Assembly (NCBI RefSeq): GCF_946482535.1
Contig: NZ_CAMLRU010000161.1
Location: 1-6,017 of the forward strand
Direction of reading: 5' to 3'
DNA from: an uncultured Flavobacterium sp.
GTDB taxonomy: Bacteria > Bacteroidota > Bacteroidia > Flavobacteriales > Flavobacteriaceae
DNA length: 6,017 nt
Below the pieces are notes generated by a model. That model did not search any database and had not been told where the DNA came from. It saw only the letters and a list, made by a program, of their open reading frames with translations. The translations under genes were made by a program, and so were the position numbers. The stretch's first letter is position 1. The number at the start of each line of letters is the position of its first letter. Below, piece after piece: positions 1 to 5,907 of this stretch.

Positions 1-32
1 AACTTCTAAATCAAACTATTTTCTATATTTCC

Positions 33-62
33 AAAACCACCCGAGAAATCAGGTGGTTTTTT
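33..62 (+). terminator. Intrinsic terminator of an upstream gene
   Basis: A perfect 9-bp inverted repeat, AAAACCACC (33-41) and GGTGGTTTT (52-60), encloses a 10-nt loop and runs into a T tract ending at 62. The T tract follows only on the + strand, so it should end transcription coming from the left edge. A stop codon TAA at 7-9 (frame 1) could be the end of that upstream gene, but six preceding bases are too few to claim a coding region. It separates the upstream unit from the atpD promoter. Confidence 0.8.
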
Positions 63-135
63 GTTTGACATCACCCTCAGTCAGCTTTTAATTGCTAATT
101 CGATAAAAAATAAAGAAAAAAACTCGGTTTAAATA

Positions 136-166
136 TTGATTTTTCAAAATAGAAAATTTACCTTTG
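136..166 (+). promoter_or_regulatory. Bacteroidota-type promoter for atpD-atpC
   Basis: TTG at 136-138 serves as the -33 element and TACCTTTG at 159-166 matches the -7 consensus TAnnTTTG of Bacteroidota primary sigma promoters, with 20 nt between them, which is within the usual range. Transcription should start near 172-175, giving a leader of roughly 55 nt before the ATG at 228. The region just upstream (about 88-135) is strongly AT-rich. This is a motif match read by eye, without expression data. Confidence 0.75.
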
Positions 167-224
167 CGCTCTGAAAAAAGAGGTGTTTTTTTCAAACCTA
201 AACAGCTATTTAATAAATACATAA

Positions 225-1739
<1,515 letters not shown>

Positions 1740-1740
1740 T

Positions 1741-1805
1741 CAGTTAGCAGTTGGCAGTTGGCAGTATTCAGTTGATGCTAATTACCAATCACTAATTACT
1801 AATCA
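1741..1805. repeat. Two 7-nt-period arrays in the atpD-atpC spacer
   Basis: Almost the whole spacer is built from heptamers. Positions 1741-1775 hold five units of the CAGTTGG type (two exact copies, at 1748 and 1755; the others vary by one to three bases). Positions 1778-1805 hold four units of the CTAATTA/CTAATCA type, which can also be read as a 14-bp tandem duplication (1778-1791 and 1792-1805) differing at one base. No promoter or Shine-Dalgarno sequence is visible here. I recall similar heptad strings in flavobacterial intergenic DNA, which is memory and not a search result. Confidence 0.8.
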
Positions 1806-1813
1806 CTAGAAAA

Positions 1814-2095
1814 ATGATTTTAGAAATAGTATCACCCGAAGCTACCTTATTCAAAGGCGAAGTAACCTCGGTTTCTTTACCGGGTGTTGATGGTTCGTTC
1901 CAAATCTTGAACAACCACGCACCTATAGTTTCTATTTTAAAACAAGGCACCGTGAAAATCGCGGCCGACAGTTTTAAATTTGGCAAAGAAGTAGCCGAAA
2001 AGTTTACCAAAGTAAACGACCAAAACTACACTTTGGAAATCAATTCAGGAACTATTGAAATGAAAGACAACAAAGTAATCGTATTAGCCGACTAA
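1814..2095 (+). CDS. atpC: F1 ATP synthase subunit epsilon, short form
   Basis: Epsilon subunit of the F1Fo ATP synthase, part of the central stalk with gamma, linking F1 to the c-ring. The 93 residues correspond to the N-terminal beta-sandwich only: MILEIVSPEATLFKGEVTSVSLPG at the start, then the conserved DGSFQILNNHAPIVS stretch at about 26-40, and a closing strand with EMKDNKVIVLAD. The C-terminal two-helix domain that inhibits ATP hydrolysis in the about 139-residue E. coli protein is absent. The reading frame ends in a clean TAA followed closely by a strong terminator, so this is a natural short form, not a frameshift. The start ATG is preceded by AGAAAA and no Shine-Dalgarno. It lies 74 nt after atpD and is the last gene of the unit. 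Confidence 0.95.
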   Translation: MILEIVSPEATLFKGEVTSVSLPGVDGSFQILNNHAPIVSILKQGTVKIAADSFKFGKEVAEKFTKVNDQNYTLEINSGTIEMKDNKVIVLAD

Positions 2096-2116
2096 TCCGA
2101 TTCACTATAAAAGAAG

Positions 2117-2144
2117 AAGCCCGATAGTAATGTCGGGCTTTTTT
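2117..2144 (+). terminator. Intrinsic terminator of atpD-atpC
   Basis: AAGCCCGA (2117-2124) and TCGGGCTT (2133-2140) form a perfect 8-bp, GC-rich stem with an 8-nt loop; the T run continues to 2144. It begins 21 nt after the atpC stop codon and separates the ATP synthase unit from the biotin operon. Confidence 0.9.
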
Positions 2145-2150
2145 ATTGGA

Positions 2151-2248
2151 AGCTAATCCGGCTGTCCGTTATATCTTTTTCGTCAGTTCGAGTGTGGTAA
2201 CAACCGCGTATCGAGAACACGAAAAAGGATGCCACTGCCATCCGGGCT
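2151..2248. repeat. Hairpin-forming intergenic repeat with nested inner hairpin
   Basis: The segment between the atpC terminator and bioF folds into one long imperfect hairpin. Inner part: CTTTTTCGT (2175-2183) pairs with ACGAAAAAG (2219-2227); TTCGA (2187-2191) with TCGAG (2211-2215); GTGTGGT (2192-2198) with ACCGCGT (2203-2209) using G-U pairs; the loop is AACA. Outer part: AGC (2151-2153) pairs with GCT (2246-2248) and CCGG (2158-2161) with CCGG (2242-2245). I recall two sequence families here from flavobacterial genomes: outer arms of the type CTTTTTCGT...ACGAAAAAGGAT followed by CCATCCGGGCT, and an inner CAGTTCGAGTG...TATCGAGAAC pair. Family membership is from memory; the pairing is read directly. 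The few short reading frames across it show no coding signs. Confidence 0.7.
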
Positions 2249-2267
2249 AAAAACCATTCTGCTTTAT

Positions 2268-2275
2268 TATATTTG
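2268..2275 (+). promoter_or_regulatory. Likely -7 element of the biotin operon
   Basis: TATATTTG matches the Bacteroidota -7 consensus TAnnTTTG exactly. No TTG is present at the expected -33 distance (about 2242-2250, inside the end of the intergenic repeat), so upstream recognition would be weak. The usual start point 5 to 9 nt downstream falls at about 2280-2284, on the bioF ATG. A weaker alternative is TTG at 2146-2148 with TATCTTTT at 2172-2179 (23-nt spacing), which would transcribe most of the hairpin repeat as a leader. I see no BirA-type operator (GTTTAC-like inverted repeat) near either. Confidence 0.55.
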
Positions 2276-2280
2276 TAGTG

Positions 2281-3432
2281 ATGAAACTTCCAAAATCGCT
2301 TCAAGCCAAACTCGAACAACGCCAAGCCCATAACGCTTTGCGCCAATTGCCTTTGGCCACGGATTTAGTCGATTTTGCCTCCAATGATTATATCGGTTTT
2401 GCCCATAGCGAAAGCATTTTCAATCAAGTCCATCAATATCTTTTAGACCATAACCTCAAAACCAACGGTGCCACAGGTTCCCGATTAATCTCAGGAAACC
2501 ACGGGTTATATGAAGTTGCCGAAAGTTTTATCGCACAGTTCCACCAATCAGAAACCGCTTTAATCTTCAACTCCGGTTACGATGCCAATGTTGGGTTTTT
2601 CAGTGCCGTACCACAACGCAATGACGTGATTTTGTATGACGAACTCTGCCACGCTTCCATCCGAGACGGCATCCAAATGAGCCATGCCAAATCATTCAAG
2701 TTTCCCCATAACGATTTAGAAGCGTTAGAAAAAATCATTCACAAGTTTTGTGTTCCCCCTTTGGGGGTTAGGGGGCTTTACATCGTCACCGAATCCGTCT
2801 TCTCCATGGATGGCGATTGTCCTAATATAGAACAACTCGTTGCTTTAACCGAAAAATACAACGCTTACTTGGTCATTGACGAAGCGCATGCTTTGGGTGT
2901 TTTTGGTGAAAACGGCGAAGGCCTGGTACAAAGTTTAGGCTTACAAGACAAAGTCTTCGCCCGTATCATGACCTTCGGTAAAGGATTGGGCTGTCACGGT
3001 GCGGCTGTTTTAGGCAGTGCCGAACTGAAAAGCTATTTGGTCAATTTCGCCCGAAGCTTTATTTATACAACAGGCTTATCACCTCATAGTGTAGCAACCA
3101 TTCTTCAAGCTTATAAGCATTTGGAAAAAGATAAAGAAGTGCTGCCACTACTTAAATCTAATATCGTTTTCTTCAACCAAGAGAAATTGCGGTTGGGATT
3201 AAAACCTATGTTTGTTTACAGTAAATCGGCCATACAATGCGCTATTATTCCGGGGAATGATAAAGTAAAACACATCGCCACCCAATTGCAGCAAAAAGGC
3301 TTCGATGTCAAACCTATTTTATCGCCCACCGTACCCGAAGGACAAGAACGCCTTCGCTTTTGCTTGCACAGTTATAATTCAGAAAAAGAAATCACAACCA
3401 TTTTGGAATTGTTGAGTACTTTTGTGTTTTAA
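2281..3432 (+). CDS. bioF: 8-amino-7-oxononanoate synthase (KAPA synthase)
   Basis: Cytoplasmic PLP enzyme of the alpha-oxoamine synthase family. It condenses a pimeloyl thioester with L-alanine, releasing CO2, to give 8-amino-7-oxononanoate, the first committed ring-forming precursor of biotin. In the 383 residues: His124 in ELCHASIRDG (stacks on PLP in the family), SMDGD at 175-179, Asp200 and His203 in VIDEAH, and the PLP Schiff-base lysine Lys234 in TFGKGLG. Length matches the family (about 384). A GTG lies directly before the ATG at 2278; I choose the ATG because the family begins at this point and because of the promoter position. Residues 158-165 (VPPLGVRG) are encoded by a G/C palindrome that looks like inserted repeat DNA, in a loop of variable length between a helix and the strand leading to VTESVFSMDGD. 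First gene of the biotin unit; the next gene starts 2 nt after the stop. Confidence 0.96.
   Translation: MKLPKSLQAKLEQRQAHNALRQLPLATDLVDFASNDYIGFAHSESIFNQVHQYLLDHNLKTNGATGSRLISGNHGLYEVAESFIAQFHQSETALIFNSGYDANVGFFSAVPQRNDVILYDELCHASIRDGIQMSHAKSFKFPHNDLEALEKIIHKFCVPPLGVRGLYIVTESVFSMDGDCPNIEQLVALTEKYNAYLVIDEAHALGVFGENGEGLVQSLGLQDKVFARIMTFGKGLGCHGAAVLGSAELKSYLVNFARSFIYTTGLSPHSVATILQAYKHLEKDKEVLPLLKSNIVFFNQEKLRLGLKPMFVYSKSAIQCAIIPGNDKVKHIATQLQQKGFDVKPILSPTVPEGQERLRFCLHSYNSEKEITTILELLSTFVF
2752..2778. repeat. C5-TTT-G5 palindromic repeat inside bioF
   Basis: CCCCCTTTGGGGG (2755-2767) is a perfect 5-bp inverted repeat, followed after TTA by another GGGGG (2771-2775) that could pair in its place. 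Such G/C homopolymer blocks are out of character with the surrounding coding DNA. I recall near-identical strings as scattered repeats in flavobacterial genomes. Here it is read in frame as VPPLGVRGL within BioF. Confidence 0.6.
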
Positions 3433-3434
3433 TT

Positions 3435-3845
3435 ATGGAAGAAGAAAAATTTCAATTGCTTAGACGGTTTCAATATTCAAGCGAAGCTATCATTTATCAA
3501 GGAAAATTAGAAAGTCACGGCGTGGAAGTTTTTTTACGCGACAATCATATTGTTGATACAAATCCGCTTTACAGCAATGCCGTTGGCGGTGTGAAATTAT
3601 ATGTAAAAACAGCAGACGTTGATAAAGCCAATGAAATTTTAAAGGAAATAAGTCCCTATTCTATTGATGATAATAGTCAACCCATTCAATGCCCAAATTG
3701 CGGTAGCGAACAAATTGATATGATGACCTCAATAAAGGGATGGAAGTCATTTTTATACTTTTTTATTTTGTTCTTTCTTTTCTTGTTCCCTTTCAAAGCA
3801 AGGCACAAATATAAATGTGAGGTGTGTAAACACGAATTCAATTAA
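3435..3845 (+). CDS. DUF2007-type protein with hydrophobic segment and split zinc ribbon
   Basis: I do not know its function. The N-terminal part (about 5-72) has the pattern of the small DUF2007 domain, described as a putative signal-transducing protein: a strand, a helix with EAIIYQGKLESHGVEVFLRDN, then GGVKLYVKTADVDKANEIL, a ferredoxin-like layout. The C-terminal part carries CPNC at 86-89 and CEVC at 128-131, together a four-cysteine zinc-ribbon signature, but the two halves are separated by a strongly hydrophobic stretch at about 104-120 rich in Phe and Leu, flanked by Lys101/Lys104 and by KARHKYK. One short membrane span or a membrane-dipping loop is likely; no signal peptide. It sits 2 nt after bioF and 4 nt before bioD, so it is co-transcribed with biotin genes, but nothing in its sequence ties it to biotin. 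The domain assignment is by eye. Confidence 0.8.
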   Translation: MEEEKFQLLRRFQYSSEAIIYQGKLESHGVEVFLRDNHIVDTNPLYSNAVGGVKLYVKTADVDKANEILKEISPYSIDDNSQPIQCPNCGSEQIDMMTSIKGWKSFLYFFILFFLFLFPFKARHKYKCEVCKHEFN

Positions 3846-3849
3846 TACC

Positions 3850-4467
3850 ATGAAATTATTCATCACAGGAATCGGCACTGATGTAGGCAAAACCGTAGCT
3901 TCGGCCATAGTAACGCAAGCCTTGGAAGCCGACTATTGGAAACCCATACAAGCCGGAGATTTAGCCCTTTCGGATACGCATAAAGTCAAATCCCAAATCT
4001 CTAACAGCAAATCCCATTTCCATCCCAATGCTTACGCATTGAATACTCCCGCCAGTCCGCATTTGGCGGCTGCTATTGACGGTTTTGTCATCGATTTAAA
4101 AAAAATCACTGAACCCAAAACAGACAACCACTTAGTCATAGAAGGTGCCGGCGGTGTCTTGGTGCCGTTAAATGACCAGGATTGTGTCATCGATTTAATC
4201 CAACCCGATTATAAAGTGATTGTGGTGTCCCGCCATTATTTGGGCAGTATCAATCATACGTTGCTAACTATAGAAGCACTGCAAAACAGAAAGATAAAGG
4301 TAGCCGGAATCATTTTCTCAGGCGATGAAAACCAAGCGACCGAGAGTATTATCTTAAATAAAACCGGCGCCAAATTTATAGGTCGAATTGACAACGAACC
4401 TTATTTCGATGCCAATGTGGTTTCTTATTATGCCGATAAGTTTCGGGAAAATCTATTAAAACTTTAA
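3850..4467 (+). CDS. bioD: ATP-dependent dethiobiotin synthetase
   Basis: Closes the ureido ring of dethiobiotin from 7,8-diaminopelargonate, CO2 and ATP; the third step of this cluster and the one before biotin synthase. Cytoplasmic P-loop enzyme. In the 205 residues: Walker A GTDVGKT at 9-15 (Lys14), the catalytic lysine Lys31 in WKPIQAGD, SPHLAA at 69-74, Glu98 in EGAGG (Mg2+ ligand in the family), and SRHYLGSINHTLLT at 127-140 corresponding to the conserved G.INH segment. The length is slightly below the about 225 residues of E. coli BioD. The frame is open further upstream to an ATG at 3817, but that start would overlap the preceding gene by 29 nt and add 11 unconserved residues; the ATG at 3850 begins at MKLFITG as in the family and lies 4 nt after the preceding stop. 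Confidence 0.96.
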   Translation: MKLFITGIGTDVGKTVASAIVTQALEADYWKPIQAGDLALSDTHKVKSQISNSKSHFHPNAYALNTPASPHLAAAIDGFVIDLKKITEPKTDNHLVIEGAGGVLVPLNDQDCVIDLIQPDYKVIVVSRHYLGSINHTLLTIEALQNRKIKVAGIIFSGDENQATESIILNKTGAKFIGRIDNEPYFDANVVSYYADKFRENLLKL

Positions 4468-4471
4468 GGAT

Positions 4472-5743
4472 ATGAACCTCTCCGAAAAAGACCAACTCTA
4501 CAACTGGCATCCTTATACGCAGCACAAAACCACCGGTTTATTGCCCGCTATTGTCAAAGGCGAAGGCGCTTTGCTTTGGGACGAGAACGGCAAAGAATTT
4601 ATCGATGCTATTGCCTCTTGGTGGGTCAATCCGTTTGGGCATTCGAATAAAGTTATAGCCGAGGCGATTTATACGCAATTAACCACTTTAGAACACGTAT
4701 TGTTTGGTGGTTTTACCCATAACAAAGCCGTGGAATTGTCCGAAAAACTACTGTCGATTTTGCCGGCTAACCAAAAGAAAATCTTCTTTTCCGATAACGG
4801 TTCAACTGCAGTGGAAGTAGCCCTAAAAGCGGCCTTGCAATTTTACCACAACCAAGGGGAAAAACGAACCAAAGTCATCGCTTTCGAAGACGCTTTCCAT
4901 GGCGATACTTTTGGCGCAATGGCTTCCAGCGGGATTACTTTTTTTACCGAAGCCTTCCAAGGTTCTTTGCTCGAAGTAGTCCGCATTCCGGTACCAACTC
5001 AAGGAAATGAAGCAGAGAGTTTGCAACGTTTAAAAGAATTGGCCGCCACCAAAGAATACGCCGCCTTTATCTTTGAACCTTTAGTACAAGGCGCTGCCGG
5101 GATGGTGATGTATGAAGCCGCTATTTTAGACCAAATGATAGCCGTTTGCCAACAACACCAAGTGTTTACCATAGCCGATGAAGTCATGACAGGTTTCGGG
5201 AAAACCGGTAAAACTTTTGCTTCCGATTATTTAGTAAACAAACCCGATATGATGTGTTTGTCTAAGGCCTTAACCGGCGGAACTATTCCCATGGCGATTA
5301 CCACTTTTACCCAAGCCATCTTCGACGGTTTTTATAATGACGATGTCAACAAAGCGCTCTTTCACGGCCATACATTTACAGCCAATCCAACGGGTTGTGC
5401 CGCGGCTTTGGCCAGTATCGGTTTGCTCGAAACTTCCGAAATACAAAACAACATCACGCGAATCAATGCCCAACATTTGGCTTTCGCCCAAAAAATAAAA
5501 AACCATCCTAAAGTCAAAACCACTCGTGTACTTGGGGTGATTTTCGCCCTCGAAATCAAAACCGACAGTGCCGAAAGTTACTACGGTTCGATGCGCATGA
5601 AACTCTACAATTTCTTTATAGAACACGGCGTGATTTTAAGACCGGTAGGCAACATCGTTTATATTTTACCGCCGTATATTATTTCGGAAGCCCAACTGGA
5701 AAAGGTTTACAGTATTGTAGAACAAGCGGTGGAGATGGTATAA
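4472..5743 (+). CDS. bioA: Adenosylmethionine-8-amino-7-oxononanoate aminotransferase (DAPA synthase)
   Basis: Class III PLP aminotransferase that converts 8-amino-7-oxononanoate (BioF product) into 7,8-diaminopelargonate (BioD substrate); the E. coli enzyme uses S-adenosylmethionine as amino donor. In the 423 residues: NWHPYTQ at 11-17 (Tyr15), ASWW at 48-51, GSTAVE at 110-115, HGDTFGAM at 143-150, IADEV with Asp236 binding the PLP nitrogen, the Schiff-base lysine Lys265 in LSKALTGGT, HGHTFTANP at 298-306, and Arg390 in ILRPVGN for substrate carboxylate. Length matches E. coli BioA (429). By eye, E. coli Tyr144 aligns with Phe142 and Arg253 with Lys244. The start ATG lies 4 nt after bioD; AAGGA at 4466-4470 precedes it but is too close to be a normal Shine-Dalgarno. 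Last gene of the packed biotin unit; no terminator follows. Confidence 0.96.
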   Translation: MNLSEKDQLYNWHPYTQHKTTGLLPAIVKGEGALLWDENGKEFIDAIASWWVNPFGHSNKVIAEAIYTQLTTLEHVLFGGFTHNKAVELSEKLLSILPANQKKIFFSDNGSTAVEVALKAALQFYHNQGEKRTKVIAFEDAFHGDTFGAMASSGITFFTEAFQGSLLEVVRIPVPTQGNEAESLQRLKELAATKEYAAFIFEPLVQGAAGMVMYEAAILDQMIAVCQQHQVFTIADEVMTGFGKTGKTFASDYLVNKPDMMCLSKALTGGTIPMAITTFTQAIFDGFYNDDVNKALFHGHTFTANPTGCAAALASIGLLETSEIQNNITRINAQHLAFAQKIKNHPKVKTTRVLGVIFALEIKTDSAESYYGSMRMKLYNFFIEHGVILRPVGNIVYILPPYIISEAQLEKVYSIVEQAVEMV

Positions 5744-5747
5744 TTTT

Positions 5748-5826
5748 ACCGCAACGGGCGCAAAGTTTTTACGCAATGTCCGCAAAGGCATAACGTTCTT
5801 AGCGCCTTCTTAGCGAACTTGGCGGT
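5748..5826. repeat. CGCAAAG / CTTAGCG intergenic repeat element
   Basis: The left part holds four 9-mers of the form nCGCAAnGn, at 5749, 5758, 5771 and 5780, arranged as two adjacent pairs separated by TTTT. The right part holds three units of the opposite polarity, CTTAGCG at 5798 and 5809 and CTTGGCG at 5818. The ends, ACCGC (5748-5752) and GCGGT (5822-5826), are exact inverted repeats, and AACGTT (5792-5797) lies near the middle. The whole is a degenerate palindromic cluster starting just after the bioA stop. I recall CGCAAAG-rich elements as frequent intergenic repeats in flavobacteria; that is memory, unchecked. Confidence 0.7.
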
Positions 5827-5836
5827 TAAATTTTCT

Positions 5837-5864
5837 CTCCAAACTCCCCACTCCAAACTCCCTA
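5837..5864. repeat. 7-nt-period tandem array before the ketosynthase gene
   Basis: Two 14-bp copies, CTCCAAACTCCCCA (5837-5850) and CTCCAAACTCCCTA (5851-5864), differ at one base and each consists of two related heptamers starting with CTC. The arrangement (four heptads of the form CTnnnnA) parallels the second array in the atpD-atpC spacer although the bases differ. It ends 18 nt before the -7 element of the next gene. Confidence 0.75.
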
Positions 5865-5882
5865 CTTTTCCCAAAGAATAAC

Positions 5883-5890
5883 TAACTTTG
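5883..5890 (+). promoter_or_regulatory. Possible -7 element of the ketosynthase gene
   Basis: TAACTTTG fits the Bacteroidota -7 consensus TAnnTTTG exactly, 17 nt before the ATG at 5908, predicting a leader of roughly 10-13 nt. No TTG lies at the -33 distance, where the CTCC repeat array sits instead. The gene may also be read by transcription continuing from bioA, since no terminator is visible between them. Confidence 0.5.
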
Positions 5891-5907
5891 CCGCACAATA
5901 GCTTACC

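Noticed and set aside
1792..2010. Minus-strand open frame of 72 codons opposite atpC.
   Set aside because: Antisense to a clear atpC gene and starting inside it, with no domain features.
2278..2280. GTG as the bioF start.
   Set aside because: It would add a single Met before an ATG, and the predicted transcription start is at or after it. The ATG at 2281 is preferred, though GTG cannot be strictly excluded.
2145..2280. A BirA or other biotin-responsive operator, or a riboswitch, upstream of bioF.
   Set aside because: No GTTTAC-type inverted repeat is visible, and the strong inverted repeats here belong to the intergenic hairpin element. No known riboswitch core was recognised.
2143..2346. 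Minus-strand open frame of 67 codons across the intergenic repeat and the start of bioF.
   Set aside because: It overlaps the terminator, the hairpin repeat and bioF, has no recognisable domain, and its promoter side lies inside bioF. It is a chance frame.
3817..3849. Upstream ATG that would extend BioD by 11 residues and overlap the preceding gene.
   Set aside because: The added residues are the preceding gene's CEVCKHEF codons read in another frame and are not part of the BioD family; the ATG at 3850 matches the family start.
3981..4029. A 7-nt rhythm inside bioD (AAATCCC at 3988 and 4009, AAATCTC at 3995), resembling the intergenic heptads.
   Set aside because: The encoded stretch (DTHKVKSQISNSKS then HFHPNAY) looks like a normal part of flavobacterial BioD as I remember it, leading into the conserved SPHLAA region. 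The period is broken after two units, so codon coincidence is the simpler explanation.
5270..5626. Minus-strand open frame of 118 codons within bioA.
   Set aside because: It lies entirely opposite well-conserved bioA sequence, shows no motif and has no plausible promoter; a shadow of the bioA codon pattern.
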